DNA of 29,280 nt, taken from the NCBI GenBank assembly GCA_020048935.1, contig JAIFLS010000101.1:1-29280 (forward strand), read 5' to 3'. Source of the DNA: a bacterium (lineage in GTDB: Bacteria; Verrucomicrobiota; Kiritimatiellia; UBA8416). The notes below the pieces were generated by a model that saw only the letters and a list, made by a program, of their open reading frames with translations, did no database searches and was not told the origin of the DNA. The number at the start of each line of letters is the position of its first letter. Position 1 is the first letter of the stretch. Below are positions 23,270 to 29,280 of the stretch, piece after piece. Position numbers and translations under genes: made by a program.

Positions 23270-24580
23270 ATGAACTTTCCATTGATATCGATTGGAGAAT
23301 ACAAGCGTCGACGCGAGGCTCTTTGCAAGCAAATTGGCCCTGAAGCGCATGCCTTGATTGTCAGTGCCCCGGCACCGAATGATCGTGCCCCGTTCCGGCA
23401 ATACAACGATTTTTATTATCTTTGCGGCGTTGAGGTACCGCAATCCTATCTGCTGATTGATGGCCGCACGGGGAACTCCACGCTCTTTCTGCCCGATTGC
23501 GGAGCCGTGTCCCGCGAATCGAATGAGGTATGGTTGTGTGCCGATGATGCGGAACAGGCGAAATCCATGACGGGGGTTGACGCTGTGCTTGACCGGTCGC
23601 GGCTTGCCGGGGTATTGGCGGATATCCGGGTGCTGTACACCTTCCTACGGGATGGAGAGGGGTTGAAAACGGACGTCAGGAGCATTGTTGATGCGCAGCG
23701 CCAGATTGACATGGATCCCTGGGACGGGCGCCCCAATCGCGGTGCCTGGTTTGTGAGCTTGCTACAGTCCAGATTCCCTGAAATTGAGATTCTGGATCTG
23801 GCGCCGATCGTGTATGCGATGCGGATGATCAAGTCGGATGCCGAGGTGGCGCGGCTGAGGATTGCGGGTGAATTGTCAGCCAAGGCCTTGGTGGGCGCCA
23901 TGCGGATTACGCGCCCGGGTGCCATGGAGTATGAGCTGGCCGCCGTCATGCAATATGTGTACCTTGCCGGCGGGTCACGTGATAATTCTTATGCTCCGAT
24001 CGTGGCCACGGGCAAGAACATTGTCAACGCCCACTACAGTGCCAACAACTGCGTGCTCAAGGATGGTGAGCTGGTGCTGGCCGACTGTGCGCCGGATTAT
24101 CATTACTACACGAGTGATATCACGCGCATGTGGCCGGTTAATGGGACCTACACGCCGGAGCAGCGGACGCTCTACGGGTTCGTGACAGAATTTCACAAAG
24201 CATTGCTTGCCGGCATCCGCCCCGGCCGGACCTGCGAGGAAATTGAAATCGAGGCTGCCGAGCGCATCCAGGGGCGGTTGGCCGAGTTTGATTTTTCAAC
24301 CGCGGCGCAGCGCGACGGCGTGCAGGCGATGATTGCGTGTCGCAACCACCTCGCGCATAGCGTTGGCCTGAGTGTGCATGATGGCCTCTCGCACAAGCAG
24401 GGGCCGCTGAAGCCCGGCATGGTGTTCGCGGTCGATCCGCAGTTGTACGTGCGCGAGGAAGGCCTGTATATTCGTGTGGAGGACACCGGCGTTGTCACCC
24501 AGGATGGTTTCGAGGTCTTTACCGGTGATGTGACGCTCGATCTCGATGCACTCGAGCGTCTGGTGGCGGGGAAAGGCTAA
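23270..24580 (+). CDS. M24-family metallopeptidase (Xaa-Pro aminopeptidase-like)
   Basis: A 436-residue protein. The N-terminal domain (about 1-180, including 'FRQYNDFYYLCGVEVPQSYLLID') is the creatinase/aminopeptidase P type; the C-terminal pita-bread domain (from about 190) is catalytic. Metal-ligand positions are D272 and D283 ('ADCAPDYHYYTSDITR'), H363 ('HLAHSVG'), D389 ('FAVDPQLYV') and E404 ('RVEDTGVVT'); H370 is the second conserved histidine. The fourth ligand is Asp where most relatives have Glu in 'EPG'. Likely role is release of N-terminal residues before proline from peptides in the cytoplasm. The ATG at 23270 has GGGAGA upstream. Its stop shares CTAA with the stop of the convergent pseudogene. 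Confidence 0.92.
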   Translation: MNFPLISIGEYKRRREALCKQIGPEAHALIVSAPAPNDRAPFRQYNDFYYLCGVEVPQSYLLIDGRTGNSTLFLPDCGAVSRESNEVWLCADDAEQAKSMTGVDAVLDRSRLAGVLADIRVLYTFLRDGEGLKTDVRSIVDAQRQIDMDPWDGRPNRGAWFVSLLQSRFPEIEILDLAPIVYAMRMIKSDAEVARLRIAGELSAKALVGAMRITRPGAMEYELAAVMQYVYLAGGSRDNSYAPIVATGKNIVNAHYSANNCVLKDGELVLADCAPDYHYYTSDITRMWPVNGTYTPEQRTLYGFVTEFHKALLAGIRPGRTCEEIEIEAAERIQGRLAEFDFSTAAQRDGVQAMIACRNHLAHSVGLSVHDGLSHKQGPLKPGMVFAVDPQLYVREEGLYIRVEDTGVVTQDGFEVFTGDVTLDLDALERLVAGKG

Positions 24581-25196
24581 GCCACTGGTTGTAGAATCTG
24601 CCGCCCCTCCTCGTTTGTCCATTCCGCGACAAACTGTTTCCCGGCGGTTGTGGCCTGTCGGGGCTGGTTCATGGCCTTCGCCAGCCAGAAGCTGTGCAGT
24701 TCCGCGCCAGCCCTGACGAGCCGCCTGTTTGTGGCCGATCAAGGCGACGGCCGAATGCGTCCCGGTGACGGATCAGCGCCTGCCCGATCATGGGAAGCGT
24801 GCCGCCCATGAAAAACGCGGGGGGCAGGATCAGGCACAGGGCGAGCAGCCCTTTCGCCGTGAACCGCCGCGCGGGGGCGTTGATGTTTGATAGATCGAGG
24901 GATAGATTGAGCGAAACAGGGCGATTACACCGAAGTAGAGCAGGGCGGTGAGCGCAATTCCTGCTTCAATTCCGGCAAAGGCCAGCATGGGGGTTGCGCA
25001 CGGTTCTTGATCTTTCGCCCCAGACCCAGCTTCCCAGGGCCAGCCCCGCAAAAATGATGGCCAGGGTCAGTGCAGCGGCATACGCCGTATTGCCGAACAG
25101 CAGTCCCTGTTTCCGCATCCACAGCAGTTGGAAGACCAGGCAGGCAAAACCGGAGAGCAGCACCAGAGCATAAGGCACAATTGATTTGATTTTCAT
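24577..25196 (-). pseudogene. Decayed fused MFS-transporter/spermidine-synthase-like gene
   Basis: The minus strand from ATG 25196 encodes a membrane start typical of the fused MFS/spermidine-synthase family ('LVLLSGFACLVFQLLW', 'FGNTAYAAALTLAIIFAGLALGSW'). The frame then shifts more than once around 25020-24985, continues as 'PMLAFAGIEAGIALTALLYFG', shifts again near 24890 into 'CLILPPAFFMGGTLPMIGQ', and after about 24740 shifts to a different frame that reads 'ELHSFWLAKAMNQP' and ends '...ILQPVA' at a TAG at 24577. The intact family is several times longer and has a C-terminal synthase domain, so most of the gene has been deleted. This explains the whole gap between the peptidase and sulfatase genes. 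Confidence 0.78.
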
Positions 25197-25407
25197 TCGC
25201 GCAAAATACCGGCTGCCGCGCGCCGAAGCAAGGGACAAACCATTTCTCGCACTTCAACCCAATCGAATATTGTTGCCCGGATGGGGCCGTGTGCTCTATA
25301 GGTTCTCCCCGTCGATTATTAACGGAAGGGAATTCGACGAAGAAAGCCGGGATCGTGAAAGCCTATTGTTCTTTCTGGCGTGGGTTGAATGGGACAAGGA
25401 GAGAAAC

Positions 25408-27183
25408 ATGAGCAGTCCGAAACGTGCAAATATTCTATTTCTGATGGCCGACCAATGGCACAACCTTGATTTCGGGTATCGGGGGCATCGGGTGGTGAAA
25501 ACGCCGAATCTGGATAAACTGGCGGCCCAGTCGATTGACTTTACGCATTCGTATGCCCAGAATGCATTCTGCCTGCCGAGTCGGGCATGCATGCTGACCG
25601 GGCAGTACGTCCGGACACATCGGCAGTATGGCTTCACGGGACTCTTTGGCGAAGACACGCCCTGTCTTCCCGAACTGCTTCAGCAGAATGGTTATCATAC
25701 GTTTCATGTTGGCAAATTCCATTGCAACCCTCTCGCGGGACGCATGGGATTCGATGAGTTTGTACCGACCCTGCCCGAGGATATGTGGCAGGCTACCGAT
25801 CCCGACATCAATTACCTGAAATGGTCACGGGAGCAGGGTATCGGCTATCCGAATGACCAGGTTCATGGGGATTATCGGACGATTGCGCCGCCCGAACCGC
25901 TGGCGCTGGGCGGCAAGACGCTCGATATGTACGGTACCTCCTGCATTCCCCTTGATAAGAGCATTGAACGCTACACCTCCGACCAGGCGGTATCGTTTGT
26001 TGAACGGGATCATGACAAGCCGTTCTACGTGAGCGTCTCGTTTGACCGTCCGCACGGTCCCTGGACGCCCTCTCCTGAGGATGTGGACCTGTATGATCCG
26101 GCTGCGATTCCGCTGCCCGAACCGCCTGGGGAAGCGGAGCTGGCGAAACTGCCTGCGCATCTGGCCCATTACATCAGCACCTACTCGGTCGGGCTCCAGA
26201 AAATCGGGGAGCAAGGGATGCGCAAGGTCCTCTCGCTGTATTATGCCCTGATTACGCGCGTCGATGCCGAGATCGGCCGCATCCTGGATGCTCTGGAACG
26301 CACGGGGCAAGCCGACAATACCATCGTGGTGTTCTGCACCGATCACGGCGATATGGCCGGGCATCTGGGCCTGTTCGACAAGTACTCCAACCGGCTCTAT
26401 CATGACGACATCATCCGTACCCCCCTGCTGCTGAAGGTGCCTGGTGAGGCGCAGCCGTCTGGCCAGATACATCATAACGTCGAACTGATTGATATCTTCC
26501 CTACCCTGTGCGAACTGACTGGTATTTCGACAGGGACACTGCCACTTGACGGGAAAAGCCTGCTTGCACGTTCCCATGCAGCCGAAACACCTGGAAGTGG
26601 CACCGCATTCAGTGAATCCTATGGCCTTAAGACGGTCATCAAGGATGGCTGGAAGCTGATCCATTACGTGAATCACAATGAAGGCGAGCTGTATGATCTG
26701 GGCACTGATGCGCGGGAGTATCACAACCTGTATACAGATCCTGCCTGTCGAGCGAAACGGATTGAACTGCTGCAGGAGCTGGTCTGCTTCTTCACAACCA
26801 CGCCGTCTGAAAAGCGGCAAGCGAATATTCGGACGCTATTTGATGATTCGGACATGGTGGCCCGCGGGGCCATGGGGAAACTGTTCAAATGGGATAAGGG
26901 CATCGTGGAAGGCGACGGGTTCTGGCAGAGCTTTCAGGATGGGTACAAGCTGACTGTGATTCCATTTGACAACGTTTGCCGCCTGGATCGGTTGGATGCT
27001 GACAATCCTGCTGATGGGCTAGTCTGGAATTACGCTCCTGTACAAGACGAGGGCAGACTTGAGGCGATGTTAGGCCGGCTGGTCGATTACCTGTCCGGAA
27101 AAATCCGTCCCATCTCGCTCATGACGGGTGGCCGGGAGGGACAAGAAAACATGATGTTCTGCCGTGGCTTCGGGTTGTGTTGA
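25408..27183 (+). CDS. Sulfatase, formylglycine (Cys) type
   Basis: A 591-residue type I sulfatase that hydrolyses sulfate esters, probably from sulfated polysaccharides or similar compounds. The metal site begins 'NILFLMADQWHN' (D15, Q16). The modification motif is C55-LPSR-A ('FCLPSRACMLTGQY'), where the cysteine is converted to formylglycine by a separate enzyme not seen here. 'FCTDHGDMAGHLGLFDK' (D312-H313-G314-D315) supplies the other metal ligands. No signal peptide is visible from this start. The ATG at 25408 is preceded by AAGGAGA; a longer frame to 25186 crosses the pseudogene's promoter side and is not favoured. The C-terminal 90 residues are beyond the usual sulfatase core. A second sulfatase start follows 37 bp downstream but is broken. 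Confidence 0.94.
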   Translation: MSSPKRANILFLMADQWHNLDFGYRGHRVVKTPNLDKLAAQSIDFTHSYAQNAFCLPSRACMLTGQYVRTHRQYGFTGLFGEDTPCLPELLQQNGYHTFHVGKFHCNPLAGRMGFDEFVPTLPEDMWQATDPDINYLKWSREQGIGYPNDQVHGDYRTIAPPEPLALGGKTLDMYGTSCIPLDKSIERYTSDQAVSFVERDHDKPFYVSVSFDRPHGPWTPSPEDVDLYDPAAIPLPEPPGEAELAKLPAHLAHYISTYSVGLQKIGEQGMRKVLSLYYALITRVDAEIGRILDALERTGQADNTIVVFCTDHGDMAGHLGLFDKYSNRLYHDDIIRTPLLLKVPGEAQPSGQIHHNVELIDIFPTLCELTGISTGTLPLDGKSLLARSHAAETPGSGTAFSESYGLKTVIKDGWKLIHYVNHNEGELYDLGTDAREYHNLYTDPACRAKRIELLQELVCFFTTTPSEKRQANIRTLFDDSDMVARGAMGKLFKWDKGIVEGDGFWQSFQDGYKLTVIPFDNVCRLDRLDADNPADGLVWNYAPVQDEGRLEAMLGRLVDYLSGKIRPISLMTGGREGQENMMFCRGFGLC

Positions 27184-27220
27184 TAAGGTGAAAGGTTGCA
27201 GAAGCCAGAAAGGAGCCCTG

Positions 27221-27346
27221 TTGCCTAACGCGCGTACAAATTTTCTGTTCATCACGTTCGATCAGCAGCACTGGTTCACACTGGGCTGCATGGATCCCGA
27301 GGTGAAGACGCCCAATCTGGACCGGCTGGTGCGGGTGGGCACGACA
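27221..27346 (+). pseudogene. N-terminal fragment of a second sulfatase
   Basis: A TTG start with AAGGAG upstream opens a normal sulfatase beginning: 'NFLFITFDQQHWFTLGCMD' and 'VKTPNLDRLVRVGTT'. Homology stops after 42 codons, before the Cys-x-Pro-x-Arg motif. The sequence continues directly as an AAA ATPase gene in another frame. Originally this was probably the next gene in the sulfatase operon. Confidence 0.8.
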
Positions 27347-28006
27347 GGTTGGCTAGACCTTCCTCATCAGGCAATTGGCGAAAGAATCCTTCGAAGACCT
27401 ACTTGAAGTGGACTTCGAAAATGAACGAGACGTGGCAGGATACTTCACGAAGCCTGATATGGGGGACTGCATCAAGCTACTCGAGGCACACTATGGCAGA
27501 TCGATCCGCCCCGGCAGAACCCTCCTCTTCCTGGATGAAATTCAGGCGGCCCCCGCTGTCCTGACACGGGTCTCGTCTTAAGTGCCCTTGGCCTTAATGC
27601 CGCCGACCTCGAGACTCTTGACTTGATGCTGGCGAATGCAGGGGCGATCATGGAGCAGTTTATCGGACAGCACCTTATCTACAGGCAGGACATGTTCCGG
27701 CCACCCGAGTTGCACTACTGGATCCGCGTGCAGCCGTCATCAAACGCTGAGGTTGACTATGTGATTAACGTCGGCGCACACGTTGTGCCCATCGAGGTAA
27801 GGGCAGGCAAGACCGGCACGCTCAGGTCGCTGCACCAGTTCATGAATACCCACGAGAGCCCGCTGGCATTGCGATTCAACCTCGACCTGCCGTCGCTAAC
27901 GCAGGCAGAGGGTGCCCTCCCCACCGGGCATACCTACTCGTACCCTCTACTCACACTTCCCGTCTACATGGTTGAACAGGCGAACAAAATGGCAACAGCC
28001 CTGTAG
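27339..28006 (+). pseudogene. Broken AAA ATPase of the DUF4143 type
   Basis: The first part (27339-27581) reads 'ARQVG-stop-TFLIRQLAKESFE', where a TAG (27354-27356) stands in place of the Walker A lysine, and continues to Walker B 'TLLFLDEIQAAP', ending at TAA 27581. In another frame from 27569 the C-terminal part follows: 'GLVLSALGLNAADLE', 'NAGAIMEQFIGQHLIY', 'AEVDYVINVGAHVVPIEVRAG' and 'LPVYMVEQANK', all typical of DUF4143. Roughly 200 residues between Walker B and 'GLVLSALG' are missing. Intact members are ATPases often found as orphan or toxin-linked genes; this copy cannot make a working ATPase. Confidence 0.85.
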
Positions 28007-28110
28007 CCGTCAGACGCAGGCCGACGTTTCCCCGTTGTAATCAGCAAATGCGGTAGCTGGTGCTCCGTCCGCCAGCTTATTCTAGGCTTGATTTGCGGAG
28101 AATATGCGTC
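28007..28110. other. Short intergenic region with no recognised feature
   Basis: About 100 bases separate the broken ATPase from the convergent oxidoreductase stop. I see no gene, strong hairpin or REP copy here. Confidence 0.5.
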
Positions 28111-29280
28111 CTAATCTCCGCGTGCACTCTTGTTGACGCCTCGCGACATCAGTTTCTTGAACTCGTCGAGATGCTTCTCGTATACATCGTTGGGGTCCAC
28201 ATTGTGCATCTTGCAGAAAGTGGCGGCCAAACCCACGACCTCGCCCATGAGACCACCGGTCCGCATGATCCGGGCCACACCAAGTGCTTCGTGTGTGACG
28301 CTGACATCCCGTCCGGCCATGAACAAGTTGCCTACATTGCGGGAATAGAGCATACGATACGGCATCCAGTAGGTGTGTCCCGGCTGCTTGTGAACCGCGT
28401 AAGAGATGAAGGCGTCGCCTTCGAATCCCTTGTCGAAAGGCTTTTTCGGATAGTGGAGGTCGATCGACCAACCGGTCATGACGCAGGCGTCATCAAAGAC
28501 CCGGTTCTTGATCACATCATCCTCCGTCAGCACCACGTGACCAAGCAGACGACGCGATTCGCGCGGCCCGGAAATATGGGCGGCCCAATTCAGGGCGCGG
28601 TTCGGATATTGCTTGTCCGTATTCTTGAGTGCGTCCCAGGCGCCGTACATTGCCCGGAAATTCCAATCGCGGATATACTCGCGGCTCTTGATCGGATCAT
28701 GATCGAACCCGCTCTCCCAGAACCAGCAGCCGAGTGACTTCAGGCCTTTCTCCGTATACTGCCCTTCGTCCTCTCCACGGCCTGGAAATGGTTTGTCGCT
28801 CAGGTTCAGCGCCCAGGGGCAGGCCGGAAACGGGGAAGGCTTGCCAGTGTCACGTGTGTTCCAGAGGTTGCAGCCACCCATATGCCCGGTGAGGGTGATG
28901 TCGAAATCGGCTCCGGCAAGGGCGCCAATACAGCCGTCACCCGTGCAGTCCGCCACCCATCGTGCCCCAAAGCGGAGACGCTCACCCGTTTCAATGTTCT
29001 CTGCAATGACTGCAGCAATCCGGCCCTTATTCATTTCCACGCCGTTCCCGCGGTGACTGGGAAAGAAGGCAATGTTTGCCTCGGCACGGACGAGGGCATC
29101 CTTCCTGCCGTCCTCGTAGTTCTCCGCGGCATTTTCCTCACCATAGTGGCCTTTCTTCTCCTGCTCGAGTTCCTTGACCACATCTCCCAGATTCGGGTAG
29201 AGGGAGCCATGTGTCTTTCCTCCCAGCCAGACGCGTACTTCGGAACTGTTGTTCCCGCCGAGGACAGGCCGGTCATGAAT
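28111..29280 (-). CDS. FAD-dependent oxidoreductase (FAD_oxidored family), N-terminus beyond the right edge
   Basis: 389 residues of a larger flavoprotein are visible; the gene is open at the right edge, so the N-terminal dinucleotide-binding GxGxxG motif is not seen. The first visible residues 'IHDRPVLGGNNSSEVRVW' match the conserved block just after the FAD-binding start. 'RWVADCTGDGCIGALAGADF' is the second FAD contact, and the C-terminal 'NLFMAGRDVSVTHEALGVAR' and 'MRTGGLMGEVVGLAA' complete the FAD site. Such proteins are common beside sulfatases and glycan-degrading genes in PVC bacteria, where they are thought to oxidise sugars or related compounds; the substrate is unknown. The stop is TAG at 28113-28111. 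A Met at 29181 is internal, not the start. Confidence 0.92.
   Translation of the reverse strand: MHDRPVLGGNNSSEVRVWLGGKTHGSLYPNLGDVVKELEQEKKGHYGEENAAENYEDGRKDALVRAEANIAFFPSHRGNGVEMNKGRIAAVIAENIETGERLRFGARWVADCTGDGCIGALAGADFDITLTGHMGGCNLWNTRDTGKPSPFPACPWALNLSDKPFPGRGEDEGQYTEKGLKSLGCWFWESGFDHDPIKSREYIRDWNFRAMYGAWDALKNTDKQYPNRALNWAAHISGPRESRRLLGHVVLTEDDVIKNRVFDDACVMTGWSIDLHYPKKPFDKGFEGDAFISYAVHKQPGHTYWMPYRMLYSRNVGNLFMAGRDVSVTHEALGVARIMRTGGLMGEVVGLAATFCKMHNVDPNDVYEKHLDEFKKLMSRGVNKSARGD

Noticed and set aside
29031..29276. A minus-strand frame starting 'MTGLSSAGTTVPKYAS' at the right edge
   Set aside because: The neighbouring frame reads the conserved 'HDRPVLGG' block of the FAD oxidoreductase without a break, so this one is a shadow.
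1..29280. A complete mobile element or prophage
   Set aside because: No transposase, integrase, phage structural gene or flanking target-site duplication was found. The only mobile-type signals are the REP hairpins and gene fragments.

Overview
The window looks like a chromosomal segment of a GC-rich, diderm bacterium, most likely in the Verrucomicrobiota/Kiritimatiellota/Lentisphaerota part of the PVC group. This is an inference from gene content: formylglycine sulfatases, a DUF1080 (3-keto-disaccharide hydrolase) protein, a 'HDRPVLGG'-type FAD-dependent oxidoreductase, a membrane-fused spermidine-synthase relative, pyruvate phosphate dikinase, and an LPS export permease that implies an outer membrane. 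No rRNA is present to settle the taxonomy.

The left and centre (1 to about 19.5 kb) are compact and mostly housekeeping. In order they hold: a cation/proton antiporter (cut by the left edge); a PAS-PP2C phosphatase; a DUF1080 protein; a nitroreductase; a minus-strand envelope cluster (GT39-type lipid-linked glycosyltransferase, PAP2 phosphatase with an extra C-terminal domain, LptF/LptG permease) led by tRNA-Thr(UGU); a minus-strand group ppdK, psd, pssA and family-4 uracil-DNA glycosylase, in which psd-pssA is the two-step route to phosphatidylethanolamine; the divergent rplU-rpmA-obgE operon; a secreted beta-rich protein; and an LpoB-like lipoprotein, a COG3014-like lipoprotein and a membrane-tethered class III nucleotidyl cyclase.

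The right part (about 19.6 to 29.3 kb) is different. Intact genes (a di-iron fatty acid hydroxylase/sterol desaturase homologue, trpF, a radical SAM protein, an M24 peptidase, a sulfatase and an FAD-dependent oxidoreductase cut by the right edge) alternate with broken ones. The broken ones are a two-piece remnant of a COG3014 paralogue, a C-terminally truncated GGDEF gene, a frameshifted and internally deleted MFS/spermidine-synthase gene, and a sulfatase start spliced into an AAA/DUF4143 ATPase whose Walker A lysine codon is now a stop. A REP-type hairpin pair (BIME-like) with a fresh 29-bp tandem duplication lies between trpF and the radical SAM gene.

Themes across the window: four convergent pairs end in the same 4-bp stop overlap (form YTAR); several genes use TTG or GTG starts backed by position or Shine-Dalgarno; and three likely promoters begin with the same TTGACATT string. 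I did not find a clear-cut new defence or mobile system. The best candidates for something under-described are the GT39/PAP2/LptF envelope cluster, the LpoB/COG3014/cyclase cluster, and the REP elements with covarying stems.
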